DNA from: Fibrobacter sp. UWR2
GTDB lineage: Bacteria > Fibrobacterota > Fibrobacteria > Fibrobacterales > Fibrobacteraceae
Length of the DNA: 64,000 bases
Direction: 5' to 3'
NCBI RefSeq assembly: GCF_002210285.1
Contig: NZ_MWQE01000007.1
Coordinates: 1 to 64,000, forward strand
Shown: one piece after another, positions 53,844 to 63,274 of the stretch
Layout of the letters: each line of letters starts with the position of its first letter
Position numbering within the stretch: position 1 is the stretch's first letter
Program-made: the position numbers and the translations under genes
Notes under the pieces: generated by a model
The model's database searches: none
What the model was told of the DNA's origin: nothing
The model's input: only the letters and a program-made list of their open reading frames with translations

Positions 53844-54659
53844 TTATACTTTTTCCGAGAGCGGGAAAAACTGTAAATTTAAACGGTAAACTTGATTGAT
53901 TTTTTTAGATTCGCCTGCGATGGCGATAACTTGTTTGCGGAAATGGTTCACTTCCTCCAAGATGCGCTTGAACGCGGTCTCGTCCACACCAATCGTCACA
54001 CCAGAAATATTGCGTTCATCCGGTGCAACTTTTTCGAGGGCTTCGCGGGCAAGGTCAAGCATCTGGCCGTTCATAGAGCGAAGTGCAAGCGTCAGTGCCT
54101 CGCCGGAGCCCTTGATGACTTTATCCGTTTGCTCATAGGCATTTTCACCCAAGGCCTTGAGAATGTTCAGCTTGACCAAGAGCTTCAGCGAATCGCGGAC
54201 CTGCTGCGCCGTAAACTTGTGCTTGATTTTCTTGGCAATGTCACCCGGGAGCGCACCCGGCATAAGCGGGGCCAATTCACGAACGACGGAATTCACGGCA
54301 GACTCGTAGTAGTCGAAAGCTTCGGCATTCAAGACCCTAGCGCGCTGTTCGTTTGCAACCGCCTTCATTTTGAGGAAAGCCTCCTTTTTCTTTCCATCAT
54401 CACTGGCATTCGTGAAATCGACCATGTGCTTGAAATATTCAAACTCGCTGTCAGCCAGCCCCATAGCCGCGGCAACCTGCACAACGCCCACGCGGCTCAG
54501 CGAACTTTTGCCGTCACAAACGAGCTTCAAGTACGACGGCGACGCGAATCCGGCAATCTTCGAAAATTCCCTCCACGAAAAAACAGAACTCCTTTTGCGC
54601 CATTCAAAATAATCAAGCATGTACTTTCGATAATCTTGATATTCTGTTATCGGTTTCAT
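53844..54659 (-). CDS. TIGR02147/DUF4423-type regulator (copy 1)
   Basis: The 271-residue protein starts at ATG 54657-54659 after AAGGAGGT. The N-terminal part (residues about 1-75: YQDYRKYMLDYFEWRKRSSVFSWREFSKIAGFASPSYLKLVCDGKSSLS) looks like a helix-turn-helix DNA-binding module; the rest is a DUF4423-like helical domain (FTAQQVRDSLKLLVKLNILKALG, another winged-helix-like stretch). It has no signal peptide. The family is lineage-specific and untested. It is followed by a lipoprotein gene. Confidence 0.88.
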   Translation of the reverse strand: MKPITEYQDYRKYMLDYFEWRKRSSVFSWREFSKIAGFASPSYLKLVCDGKSSLSRVGVVQVAAAMGLADSEFEYFKHMVDFTNASDDGKKKEAFLKMKAVANEQRARVLNAEAFDYYESAVNSVVRELAPLMPGALPGDIAKKIKHKFTAQQVRDSLKLLVKLNILKALGENAYEQTDKVIKGSGEALTLALRSMNGQMLDLAREALEKVAPDERNISGVTIGVDETAFKRILEEVNHFRKQVIAIAGESKKINQVYRLNLQFFPLSEKV

Positions 54660-55100
54660 CTTTAACCTCCTTGTACGCAAAAATATCTCTTTTGAAACGC
54701 ATTTGCAATAGGTAGAATGATACAAAGTTTTCGATTTTTATTCAAAACGCGCAAATTTTGTAAATTCTGAAAATTTTAACTTTTTAATGAATCGCTCATG
54801 GTTACAGATGAATCACTGTAAACCTTTCGCAACAAACGACAGAAAAAGAGGCCCATCTAACCCTTTCCCCTGCAAATAAACCGCCTTTTTCGCATTAAAA
54901 CGGGACTTTGCGCCGTTGTAAACGTTGTAAGTGTTGTAAAGCGTTACAATGGAATTTAGTCCAAACTACTCCCCGATAGCCGTTTATGAATCTACATTAC
55001 TACATGTAATCCAAACATCCCATACACCAACAACGGCATCTCCTCGCGGGGTGCCGTTGTGGTTTATATAGGCTTTTTTGAGATTGTTGGGGGTAATCGA
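54660..55100. other. 441-bp gap with GTTGTAA direct repeats
   Basis: No gene is seen. The half near the regulator is AT-rich and should hold its promoter. GTTGTAA occurs at 54915-54921, 54924-54930 and 54933-54939 (9-bp period), followed by GTTACAA at 54943-54949. A short inverted motif GGCATCTCCTCGCGGGGTGCC (about 55035-55055) lies just before the tldD end and may be its terminator with the TTTTTTG run at 55073. Confidence 0.5.
54915..54949. repeat. Three GTTGTAA direct repeats plus GTTACAA
   Basis: The unit repeats every 9 bp and a degenerate fourth copy reads GTTACAA. The layout looks like an operator for an oligomeric binding protein; the target gene is uncertain. Confidence 0.6.
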
Positions 55101-56498
55101 CTAGCGGCCGCCAACGAGAATCTGGTCGACCTTTATGGAAGGCTGGCCAACCGTCACGGGAACGTGGCCCGAAGAGGCTCCGCATACGCCGGCAGCAACA
55201 TCCCAGTCGCTCCCGACCATGCTTATGCGCGGCATGATTTCGTGGCCCTTGCCAATGAGTGTTGCCCCACGGACAAGTTCACAAATCTTCCCGTTACGAA
55301 TAACATAACCTTCACCGACGGCAAAGTTGAATTCACCGGTCGCGGGGTTCACGGAACCGCCAGCCATGCGCGCGGCATAGAGCCCGTTATCCACGCTCGC
55401 GATCATCGATTCGAGCGTATCCTTGCCGGGCGCAATGAACGTATTGCGCATGCGGCTCACGGGCGCATACTTGTAATTTTCGCGACGGGCGCTACCCGTA
55501 AGGGCAATACCAACCTCGGCTGCACCAACGCGGTCGCTCATGTAGGTCTTCAATATGCCGTTTTCGATAAGCGTCGTACGCTGCGTCGGGGTTCCTTCGT
55601 CATCGTACTTGAGGCTGCCCCACATGCCTTCGATGGTGCCGTCGTCAATCGCGGTAAGGCAAGGCTGTCCAATCGCCTCGCCAATCTTTCCGCAGAACGG
55701 GCTTGCCTTACGGCGTACCGATTCCGTCTCGAGCGGGTGTCCGCAGGCCTCGTGGAAAATCACACCGCCAAAGCCGTTCCCCATCACCACAGGCATCTGG
55801 CCACCGGTAATGTAGCCCGCATCGAGCATGCGGAGCACGCGCTCGCCACATTCTACGGCAAGCGCCTCGGGGGAATAATTTTCAATAAGTTCATAGCCGC
55901 CAAGCGCACCGGGAGCTTCGTGGGTCGTAAGGCGTTCGCTGCCATCGGTTGCAGTCACATTCACGTTCACGCGCAGGCGCCCGCGGTTCATTTCCAGATG
56001 CAGGCCTTCGCTGTTCATGAGCGTGATGGTGCTGCAACTGTCCGTAACGCTCGCTCCCACCTGAGCAATCTTCGGGGAAAGCGCACGGGCAGCCTTGTCG
56101 GCGCGGAAAAGGAAATCCTGCTTGATGGCCTGCCCCAGCACACGCGGGTCCTGGTACGCAGCCGGATTGTAGTCGCAGACACGCTTCTCGGGCGCAAACT
56201 CGAAAGATTTCACCGCCGTTCCAGACAAATTCATTCCGGCGATACGCCCGAAGGCAAGAGTCTTGACCAGCTTTACGAGAGCTTCTTCGCTGTCGTCGCT
56301 CGTGAACCCGTACAGGACTTCCGTCCCATAGAGCAGGCGCACGCCTATGCCATATTCTGTGCCCGCGGTCGCCGTATCTATCTGGCGGTCCTTGAGCCCA
56401 AGGCTCGAACTGCGGGTTTCCTCTTCGAAAATTTCAACGAAGTCGGCACCGGCACTGCGGCCCGCCTCAAAAATCTTTACCGCGGTAGATGGATTCAC
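55101..56498 (-). CDS. tldD: TldD-type metalloprotease
   Basis: The 465-residue protein belongs to the TldD/PmbA family with zinc motif HExxxH in FHEACGHPLE (near residue 258). TldD with TldE/PmbA degrades unfolded peptides and matures some modified peptides. No tldE gene is in view. It begins one base after hisF on the same strand. Confidence 0.93.
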   Translation of the reverse strand: MNPSTAVKIFEAGRSAGADFVEIFEEETRSSSLGLKDRQIDTATAGTEYGIGVRLLYGTEVLYGFTSDDSEEALVKLVKTLAFGRIAGMNLSGTAVKSFEFAPEKRVCDYNPAAYQDPRVLGQAIKQDFLFRADKAARALSPKIAQVGASVTDSCSTITLMNSEGLHLEMNRGRLRVNVNVTATDGSERLTTHEAPGALGGYELIENYSPEALAVECGERVLRMLDAGYITGGQMPVVMGNGFGGVIFHEACGHPLETESVRRKASPFCGKIGEAIGQPCLTAIDDGTIEGMWGSLKYDDEGTPTQRTTLIENGILKTYMSDRVGAAEVGIALTGSARRENYKYAPVSRMRNTFIAPGKDTLESMIASVDNGLYAARMAGGSVNPATGEFNFAVGEGYVIRNGKICELVRGATLIGKGHEIMPRISMVGSDWDVAAGVCGASSGHVPVTVGQPSIKVDQILVGGR

Positions 56499-56499
56499 G

Positions 56500-57291
56500 C
56501 TATACCTCGCCGTTCATTTTCTTGCGCACGGGGATTCCCGCGGCAAGCATCTCGGACTTGATTCCGGGTACAGTGTAATCGCCAAAGTGCACCATCGACG
56601 CCACCAGTGCCGCATCGGCAGAGGTCTTGCGGAACAAGTCCACAATGTGCGCCGGAGTTCCCGCACCGCCACTGGCAATCACGGGCACCTGCACGGCCTT
56701 CGCAATCATGTCGGTAATCGTAAGTTCGTAACCGTTCTTCACGCCGTCGGTATCGATAGAGTTGAGGCAAATCTCGCCCACTCCCAGGTCTTCGGCCTTC
56801 TTGGCCCACTCGAGGGCATCGATGCCCATCGCCTGGCGGCCACCACGGATAAACACTTCGTAACCGCTCGGTATCTTGTCCGAAACGCCCACGAACTTCG
56901 CGTCCATGCCAAGCACCACGCACTGGCGCCCAAAAGCCTTCGCGCCGTCGGCAATGATTTCGGGGTGCAATACGGCGAGGCTGTTCACGCTCACTTTCTC
57001 GGCACCGGCCAACAAGGCCTCATGCATGTCGTCGAGATTGCGGATACCGCCGCCCACTGCAAACGGGATAAACACGCGCTTTGCAATCTGGCGGATCATC
57101 TCCATGTCGCACGGGCGGTTTTCGGCACTTGCCGTAATGTCATAAAAAACAAGTTCATCGACACCGTCGGCGCTATACTGCGCCCCCATCTCTACGGGGT
57201 CGCCGATATCGATATTACCCTTGAACTTGACGCCCTTCGTGACCTTGCGGTTACGGACGTCAAGACAGACTATCAAACGTTTTGTCAGCAT
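56500..57291 (-). CDS. hisF: Imidazole glycerol phosphate synthase subunit HisF
   Basis: The TIM-barrel subunit forms the imidazole ring from PRFAR and ammonia. Visible are KRLIVCLDV with catalytic Asp, FVPFAVGGGIR-type loop (IPFAVGGGIRNLDD), EICLNSIDTDGVKNGY with the second Asp, and VIASGGAGTPAH. The ATG 57289-57291 (MLTKRLIVCLDV) is chosen over the 12-residue longer version because the extra lies in a repeat-like stretch. No hisH is adjacent. Confidence 0.93.
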   Translation of the reverse strand: MLTKRLIVCLDVRNRKVTKGVKFKGNIDIGDPVEMGAQYSADGVDELVFYDITASAENRPCDMEMIRQIAKRVFIPFAVGGGIRNLDDMHEALLAGAEKVSVNSLAVLHPEIIADGAKAFGRQCVVLGMDAKFVGVSDKIPSGYEVFIRGGRQAMGIDALEWAKKAEDLGVGEICLNSIDTDGVKNGYELTITDMIAKAVQVPVIASGGAGTPAHIVDLFRKTSADAALVASMVHFGDYTVPGIKSEMLAAGIPVRKKMNGEV

Positions 57292-57356
57292 ACAAAAAAC
57301 AGGTCCGGCACCTTCACTACGCAACAAAGTTGCTCCGCTCAGGATGACGCTACAGG
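57292..57356. repeat. REP-like sequence between trxA and hisF
   Basis: Contains GCAACAAAGTTGC (inverted arms) and GCTCCGCTCAGGATGAC, whose reverse complement shares GTCATCCT with the other REP-like copies. No gene is seen. Confidence 0.5.
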
Positions 57357-57680
57357 TTACAGATTGCGGTCGATAACGCTCTTGACGGTCGCCTTGGGAA
57401 CGGCGCCCACTACGTTATCGACTTCCACGCCGTTCTTGAACAGTTTCATGTTCGGGATGTTCGTAATGCCGAAACGGGCGCAGATATCCTTCGCACCGTC
57501 ATCATCCACGTCCATCTTGGCGATAATGGCCTTGCCTTCGTATTCTGCGGCAAGTTCATCGATAATAGGGCCCATCATCATGCACGGACGGCACCAGGTG
57601 GCCCAGAAGTCCACGAATACCAGCTGGCCAGAGCTGATGGCCTTGTCAAAATTTTCTGCGGTCAGGTGAATTGCTGACAT
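57357..57680 (-). CDS. trxA: Thioredoxin
   Basis: The 107-residue cytoplasmic protein has the redox site in FWATWCRPCMMM (WCRPC instead of the usual WCGPC), the cis-Pro in TNIPNMKLF, and a standard length. It reduces protein disulfides. The start ATG is at 57678-57680. Minus-strand neighbour of hisF with a REP-like gap. Confidence 0.96.
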   Translation of the reverse strand: MSAIHLTAENFDKAISSGQLVFVDFWATWCRPCMMMGPIIDELAAEYEGKAIIAKMDVDDDGAKDICARFGITNIPNMKLFKNGVEVDNVVGAVPKATVKSVIDRNL

Positions 57681-57724
57681 AGAAATCTCCGTTTTTTTCC
57701 CTTAAAATAGCAAATTCCAGGGCA

Positions 57725-59548
57725 TCAGTAAAAGAGACGCATCTCGTCAACCCAAAGAGTCGCCCCAACCGTCCCCTTATAGAGGTTCCCGAGCGCACTG
57801 GAGGCCACAACGACGCGGATATGCGTCACGTCGAAATCGTCCGGGGAATCGGTCCGGACCATGTAATTGTTGATACCGGCGGAATTCTTGAGGGTCTTGT
57901 TAAAGACGCTGGAATTGAAAATCGGCGAGCCTTCCAGGGGTTCCCCGTACTTCAGGGCAAGGCGTATGGTCTTGTAACCCGAGCGCTTTGCATCGGTAAT
58001 GGAGACCACGTCCGGGTCGTCTTCGCTATTGACGGTCGTCGCGCGGTACCATGCAGAAGCGACCATCGTATTCACGTCGCTGGAACCCCTGTACTGGTTC
58101 TTGCCCTCGTTGCTCGTGCGGCTACGGTGTTCAAGAATCACATAGAGGTCGCAGGAATCCTTCTTGCCATCGTACTTCACGTCGAACTCCACAAACTTCG
58201 GGCGGCCATAGAACGGCCTGCCGAAATCGATGAGTTCGTTGCCGTCATCGTAGCCAGTCAACTTGAGCGTGCCTACGCCCTTGGGATTGAAATAGCCGAC
58301 AAACATGTTGCCACTCGCAAAGCGGCCTATGCCTAAAACAGTGGCATTTATCGACTCCATCTTGATAACTTCTTCATTCTCGTTCACAGTAAGCGTCTTG
58401 GTCGAAGATATGGCATCGTTGTTGCCATTGTCCCAGCCGTTGATGTCGTTCTTGTTGCCAAACGCATCCTTCACCCAGTGGTTGAAATCGCTGCCCGGAT
58501 ACTGGTAGCCAGCCTTCACGGTATAGGTCCGCTCGCCGCCATCGCTCGTAAGCGTCACCTTGTAGCCACGTGTAAAGTCGTAAGATTTCCCTTTCTGGAT
58601 ATTCACGCTGGCGCCTTCAGAAACTTCAAGGGTTTTTACCTCGAGGTCGCGGAGGTCCAAATCCGTCGCATAGTCCATATCCAAGAAGACCGTCCCTGCA
58701 TCCTGGTCTATGTTACCGACAACGTTGCCTTCACCCACCGATATCTTGAGGAGCTTCGGTGCATCTGCCGGAATTTCTGACGACGAAGATTCCGGTTCTT
58801 CGCCACCTGCCGAAGAACTGCTCTCGCTGCTTGCCGAATTATTATCGGAGCCCTTGCTGCTGCTGGAATCGCCGTCCTTGCCCGACGAAGACGACTTGGC
58901 CGAAGATGACGATTTGCCCGAGGATGACGATTTGCCCGAAGAAGAAGACTTGCCAGCATCCTTCGCAGAAGACGAACTAGACTCGGAATTCTTGCCTGCA
59001 GAGGACTTGCCGGTATCTTCGCCCGGATCATCCTCCGGATCTTCGCCCTCACTGCTACTCGAAGCTTCCGGTTTTTCAGGGATTTCGAAGGCGATCTGCC
59101 AAATAACAGGCAATCCGCTCTCCGAAACGACCACCACATAGACGACCCCGCTGGAGGGGATTCGAATCTTATCGCCCTCGTGCAAGCTACCCTTCGCATA
59201 CGAGACCTTTTCGGCAAGGGAATCCAGGGCAATGGAATCTTCAGGGAATTCCTTGAACTTGCTCGTCACCAGGTGGAGCGTCGCCATGGAACTTACGTCC
59301 AAGTTTCCGATGGTCACGGAATCCCACGTGTCGAGGCTATCGGGAATTTCTGCAAGAGATACGATAATCTTGTGTTCCGACTCGTACATGGACGGGTTGC
59401 CGTCCTGTTCTTCGAAGGCAATTTCGTTCAGTTTCCTGTAATCCGACGTACCGAACGTATCGTAGTCGGCAGTACAGCCCGCCAACACAAGCAAGGCCGT
59501 ACAAATGGCAAACAGGAATTCAAGAGGCAAAGCGGCAAACTTCTTCAT
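57725..59548 (-). CDS. PCMD-domain lipoprotein (copy 2 of operon)
   Basis: The 607-residue product has a lipobox (…CTALLVLAGCTAD), a long Ser-rich linker with repeated GKSSSS units (about 165-265), then a C-terminal PCMD domain (about 355-607): YPGSDFNHWV, WDNGNND, FGRPFYGRPKFVEFDVKYD, ATLWVDEMRLFY end. PCMD is a putative carbohydrate-metabolism domain of Bacteroidota-type lipoproteins. Its ATG follows the stop of the upstream PCMD gene without a gap (TAAATG). Confidence 0.88.
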   Translation of the reverse strand: MKKFAALPLEFLFAICTALLVLAGCTADYDTFGTSDYRKLNEIAFEEQDGNPSMYESEHKIIVSLAEIPDSLDTWDSVTIGNLDVSSMATLHLVTSKFKEFPEDSIALDSLAEKVSYAKGSLHEGDKIRIPSSGVVYVVVVSESGLPVIWQIAFEIPEKPEASSSSEGEDPEDDPGEDTGKSSAGKNSESSSSSAKDAGKSSSSGKSSSSGKSSSSAKSSSSGKDGDSSSSKGSDNNSASSESSSSAGGEEPESSSSEIPADAPKLLKISVGEGNVVGNIDQDAGTVFLDMDYATDLDLRDLEVKTLEVSEGASVNIQKGKSYDFTRGYKVTLTSDGGERTYTVKAGYQYPGSDFNHWVKDAFGNKNDINGWDNGNNDAISSTKTLTVNENEEVIKMESINATVLGIGRFASGNMFVGYFNPKGVGTLKLTGYDDGNELIDFGRPFYGRPKFVEFDVKYDGKKDSCDLYVILEHRSRTSNEGKNQYRGSSDVNTMVASAWYRATTVNSEDDPDVVSITDAKRSGYKTIRLALKYGEPLEGSPIFNSSVFNKTLKNSAGINNYMVRTDSPDDFDVTHIRVVVASSALGNLYKGTVGATLWVDEMRLFY

Positions 59549-61219
59549 TTATTCCTCCAAGTATTCCAGTTTAAAGTCATCGAGCACGAGCGCCGAATTT
59601 TCACCGCCACGGTATTTGCCCGAATTGCCCGCCGTCCCGCCACACACCACGTGCGCATAAGCCGAAGAGGCAAACATCACATGAATCGCGGTTACATCTT
59701 CGTCACCCTTACCGAGCGTAAGGCCTTCTGCCACCGCATAGCCGCCATCCAAAAGCCCGAACGGATCCTTGCCGTAAGAAAGTTTCACCCGGCGCGTCAC
59801 CATGTCGGCACTTTCACTGTCCGAGAAGGCGCCTGTCGCAACAACCTTGCCATTCTTGCCCACAAGCATCACATACACGAGGCTCTTCTGCGGGTATTGC
59901 GTAGACGTATTGGCTTTATGGATGTAGGAATACTTTACCGTGAAAGCTGTCGGGCGCGCCGTAAAGGGCTTGCCGAAGGTCATATCATTTGCGATGTAAG
60001 AATCGCCTGTCGAAGGAGTCCCGCTCGTATAGCCCTGTTCGTAAATATCCAGCGCCGTTTCGCCTGCGTATTCCCCGCTAAAGTAGAAGCCGCCCGCCAT
60101 CTTCCAGCTGCCGTCAATAATCACAAGCGATCCCTCGACTTCGCGGGTCGTTATTGTCGCCGTACCGCCGTCAAATTCAAGGTTCGCTGACGACGAGACC
60201 GTAATTGCCGCAGCAGTCTTCTTTGTCGCCATCGCATCGCTCGTGGTGGCCCAGAAATCGTCGCGGGCATTGAAATTCGAGCCTGGCAGTTGCACACCGG
60301 CAACCACACTGTAAGTGGCAACGGTACCTTCATCGTCCGCAAATTCCATTTCCACCGGGCGGCGCAAATCGTTCACCGTATCGAGGGGCAGCAAAGCCAC
60401 CTTCGAGAGGTCCGAACCATAAGGAACTTCCACGTAAACAAACGAATCCTTCACCGTAACCGTCCCCTTCGCGACAGAAAGTTCGGAAAGTTTCACGGCC
60501 ACATTCGCGCTAGATGCGGGAGTCTCGCTGCTAGAAGATTCTTCCACGCAGCTAGACGATTCCGCACTGCTGGACGATTCCTCGCTGCTCGAGGATTCTT
60601 CGGCAGAACTGGATTCGGGAATCTCGCTCGAAGACGATTCCGCCTCCTCGCTAGACAAAGGCTCTTCCGACGAACTTGATTCCTCTGACGAGCTCGATTC
60701 TTCAGATGAACTCGATTCCGCTGACGAAGAGGATTCCTCTTTCTTCGAGGACGAGGACTTCTCGGATGAAGACGACTTAGCCTTCGACGACGAAGACGAT
60801 TTTACGGACGAGGAAGACTCCTCGCGGGCAACAATCTGCCACACTTTCACAATCTGGCTATTGGAATCCAGCACAACGATGTTTACAAAGTCGCTACCGT
60901 CCAGGTCCAGTACAGTACCATCCTCAACAGGAGAATCCCAGTCAATCTCGGGGTCGACAAGATCGTTGTCCAGGGCCAGGTAGCACTGCGCACCGCCCAG
61001 TGACGACACATCCTCGATAACAAGGGAATCGAGCCCGGCAGGCACTTCTATTATCCCACTCTCAAAATCGGATTCCACACCCTTTCCATTCTCGAAAAGG
61101 CCAGACAAATCCGTATTGGGAACGACAATATCCGTATTGCCGCCATCGCAAGCGACAAAAGCGCCTACAACCAGGCATAGCGGCAGTGCACAAAGCAATC
61201 CTCGCAAAGTACTACGCAT
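59549..61219 (-). CDS. PCMD-domain lipoprotein (copy 1 of operon)
   Basis: The 556-residue product has a lipobox (…VVGAFVACDGG), a Ser/Glu-rich linker (about 135-225, with repeated ESSSSEES units), and a PCMD-like domain (LPGSNFNARDDFWATT, FGKPFTARPTAFTVKYSY, LVLDDFKLEYLEE). It starts 10 bp after the OM gene stop and is followed without a gap by a second PCMD gene. Confidence 0.88.
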   Translation of the reverse strand: MRSTLRGLLCALPLCLVVGAFVACDGGNTDIVVPNTDLSGLFENGKGVESDFESGIIEVPAGLDSLVIEDVSSLGGAQCYLALDNDLVDPEIDWDSPVEDGTVLDLDGSDFVNIVVLDSNSQIVKVWQIVAREESSSSVKSSSSSKAKSSSSEKSSSSKKEESSSSAESSSSEESSSSEESSSSEEPLSSEEAESSSSEIPESSSAEESSSSEESSSSAESSSCVEESSSSETPASSANVAVKLSELSVAKGTVTVKDSFVYVEVPYGSDLSKVALLPLDTVNDLRRPVEMEFADDEGTVATYSVVAGVQLPGSNFNARDDFWATTSDAMATKKTAAAITVSSSANLEFDGGTATITTREVEGSLVIIDGSWKMAGGFYFSGEYAGETALDIYEQGYTSGTPSTGDSYIANDMTFGKPFTARPTAFTVKYSYIHKANTSTQYPQKSLVYVMLVGKNGKVVATGAFSDSESADMVTRRVKLSYGKDPFGLLDGGYAVAEGLTLGKGDEDVTAIHVMFASSAYAHVVCGGTAGNSGKYRGGENSALVLDDFKLEYLEE

Positions 61220-61229
61220 TTACCGCCTC

Positions 61230-62135
61230 CTAGAAGAACATCACTAGCGAGAAATCTAGCGCCAGAAGGTTTATGGTGAAATTCACGACATTAAAGACGA
61301 ACCTGCTACTTGTTTCGCCGTTCTCTTCCACATCGACAATGCTAGAACTCAGGCCCAGCAAACCTACCGAAGTTTCGAAAGCAAAGCGGTTCAACACCAT
61401 CACACAAATGCCCGGGTTGATACCCGCCTTGATGGCCCAGCTCCTGTTGCGAGTCTTCTTCATATCCTCGCTATCATCCGTCTGCGAAATGCCGTACGAA
61501 TATTCCACCGAAACGGAGGTCTCGTTGAACAGATAAAACACGCGGGAATTCAGCACCTTCAGGTAGTTCTTCAAGAGCGGCTGCACAAAGAACCCGTTGC
61601 TCACGTACTTGCGCCGTTCCTTCAAGTCCATGAGGTCTTCCATGAGCGAGAAATCTATATCGAACCATGTACGCGAATACCCGGCACGCAAACCGAGCGC
61701 CATCGCGTCGCGGATAAAGTACCCACCAAAAGCTTCTACCGTAAATGTATAACCGTACGCCTCGTACACATCGCCAATCATGATGTTCAGCGCATCGTCC
61801 TCGGTATTCGCCTGTATAAGGGAAAGCGTCGCGCCCGCATAGAAATGCCTCTTCGCAATAGATTCGTCCGGCTCGACTGGGAAAAGTGCATCCAGAAGGC
61901 CCGATTTTTTTGCAGGCTGCGCGACAGCAACGGAATCGCTCACCGGAGCAGGCGTTTCAATTGCAGGTGCAGGCGTTTCTGCCTGCTGGACAGCAGCCAC
62001 AGTGTCCAGCGCAGATACTTCTACCAGCGAATCCTGCCCGGCAGGTGCCACCGGCACGGAATCCGGAGCCGCATCTTGCGCAAACGCAGGCAAAACGGCA
62101 AAAAGAAGGATTACAGAAAAAAGGAGTCTCCGCAT
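61230..62135 (-). CDS. Outer-membrane protein with Pro/Ala-rich N-terminus
   Basis: The product (about 301 residues from ATG 62135) has a Sec signal (MRRLLFSVILLFAVLPAFAQ), a Pro/Val/Ala-rich low-complexity stretch (about 22-80), then beta strands in a barrel-like pattern ending in LALDFSLVMFF. It heads a three-gene operon with two PCMD lipoproteins, so it may form their surface scaffold. ATG 62141 is an alternative start. Confidence 0.8.
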   Translation of the reverse strand: MRRLLFSVILLFAVLPAFAQDAAPDSVPVAPAGQDSLVEVSALDTVAAVQQAETPAPAIETPAPVSDSVAVAQPAKKSGLLDALFPVEPDESIAKRHFYAGATLSLIQANTEDDALNIMIGDVYEAYGYTFTVEAFGGYFIRDAMALGLRAGYSRTWFDIDFSLMEDLMDLKERRKYVSNGFFVQPLLKNYLKVLNSRVFYLFNETSVSVEYSYGISQTDDSEDMKKTRNRSWAIKAGINPGICVMVLNRFAFETSVGLLGLSSSIVDVEENGETSSRFVFNVVNFTINLLALDFSLVMFF

Positions 62136-62141
62136 ATACAC

Positions 62142-62443
62142 GAATTTACATTTTTATCGTACCCCTGCGGAATCCTACGTCACAAGCCTGTGAGGAATTT
62201 CAACAAATTGACCCTATTTCTTCTCTATATCCAATTTAATCCCCAGCGGAGATATTTTGTTTTTCGGCATCAAACAAAAGCCAGCACCCCAAAATCCAAA
62301 GTTTTACAACTTTCTCGGCAAACCGATTCCATATGCTACGAAGTGTAGTATAAAATTGGACAAAATTTAAAAAATCGTAAAAAAATTTCGTTTTTAGCGA
62401 AAATTCATTGATTTTGTAGCACACACGGTTTATATTTACGAAT
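62142..62443. promoter_or_regulatory. Divergent promoter gap of the OM-PCMD operon and the second regulator
   Basis: 302 bp, AT-rich on the right. TATATT (62431-62436) lies 7 nt before the regulator ATG 62444, so its mRNA would be almost leaderless. AAAGTTTTACAACTTT (62298-62313) is a near-palindrome. No gene is seen. Confidence 0.55.
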
Positions 62444-63274
62444 ATGAAATCCATATTCGAATTCTACGACTACAGGCTCTACATGCGAGCATTCTACGAA
62501 GAACGCAAGCGTACTTCAGCCTTCTCGTGGAGGCAATTCTCGAAACTCGCCGGTTTCTCTTCGCCAAACTACATGAAGGTCGTGTGCGACGGCAAAAGCC
62601 GCCTAAGCAAGGCGGGAACCGAGGCAGTCGCAAACGCGATGGGCCTTATAGAACACGAAAAAATCTATTTTCAGAAACTCGTCGAGTTGGACGAAGCCAA
62701 GAACGAATCAAGAAAAAAACAAGTTCTACAAGAGATTCGTGAAATGGCGAAAGAATACAAAATCAAAATGCTCGACGGCGACGCATTCATGTATTTCGAA
62801 TCGTGGCTAAATCCAGTTGTTCGCGAAATAGCCGCGCTGAACCCAGGCGCTAAACCACTCGCCCTATCCAAGCTCTGCATTCCTGAAACGAACGCAACCG
62901 AAATCAGGCGTTCCATAGATTTCCTGCTTTCCGCAGGTCTCCTGAAAAAGACAAGCAAAAACCATTACAGGCAAACGGAAAAGGTTGTTTCCGGCTCATC
63001 CGAAATCATGCCACTCGCACTTCGTTCCATGCACCGGCAAATGGCCGACCTGGCATGCAAATCCATCGATACCGTCCCAGTCTCCAAGCGCTATTTTTCT
63101 GGCCTAACGGCAACACTCTCCCAAGCGGAATACGACCAGATTGTAGAGGAACTGGAAAATTTCAGGCAAAGAATCGTCCGAATCGCAAGTGGAACTAAGA
63201 ACGGCAAAAAGGTCTACCGTCTCAACTTGCAGTTTTTCCCGTTGACAAAATCAAAGGAGGAAATTTATGAATAA
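62444..63274 (+). CDS. TIGR02147/DUF4423-type regulator (copy 2)
   Basis: The 276-residue paralogue of the 53.8 kb gene shares the N-terminal DNA-binding block (YDYRLYMRAFYEERKRTSAFSWRQFSKLAGFSSPNYMKVVCDGKSRLS), the central helical part, and the conserved end YRLNLQFFPL. Its stop overlaps the next gene by 8 bp (ATG 63267). The start is directly after a TATATT box. Confidence 0.9.
   Translation: MKSIFEFYDYRLYMRAFYEERKRTSAFSWRQFSKLAGFSSPNYMKVVCDGKSRLSKAGTEAVANAMGLIEHEKIYFQKLVELDEAKNESRKKQVLQEIREMAKEYKIKMLDGDAFMYFESWLNPVVREIAALNPGAKPLALSKLCIPETNATEIRRSIDFLLSAGLLKKTSKNHYRQTEKVVSGSSEIMPLALRSMHRQMADLACKSIDTVPVSKRYFSGLTATLSQAEYDQIVEELENFRQRIVRIASGTKNGKKVYRLNLQFFPLTKSKEEIYE

Noticed and set aside
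58780-58990. Short tandem repeats that could look like a CRISPR array or satellite
   Set aside because: They encode repeated GKSSSS units of a Ser linker and have no unique spacers.
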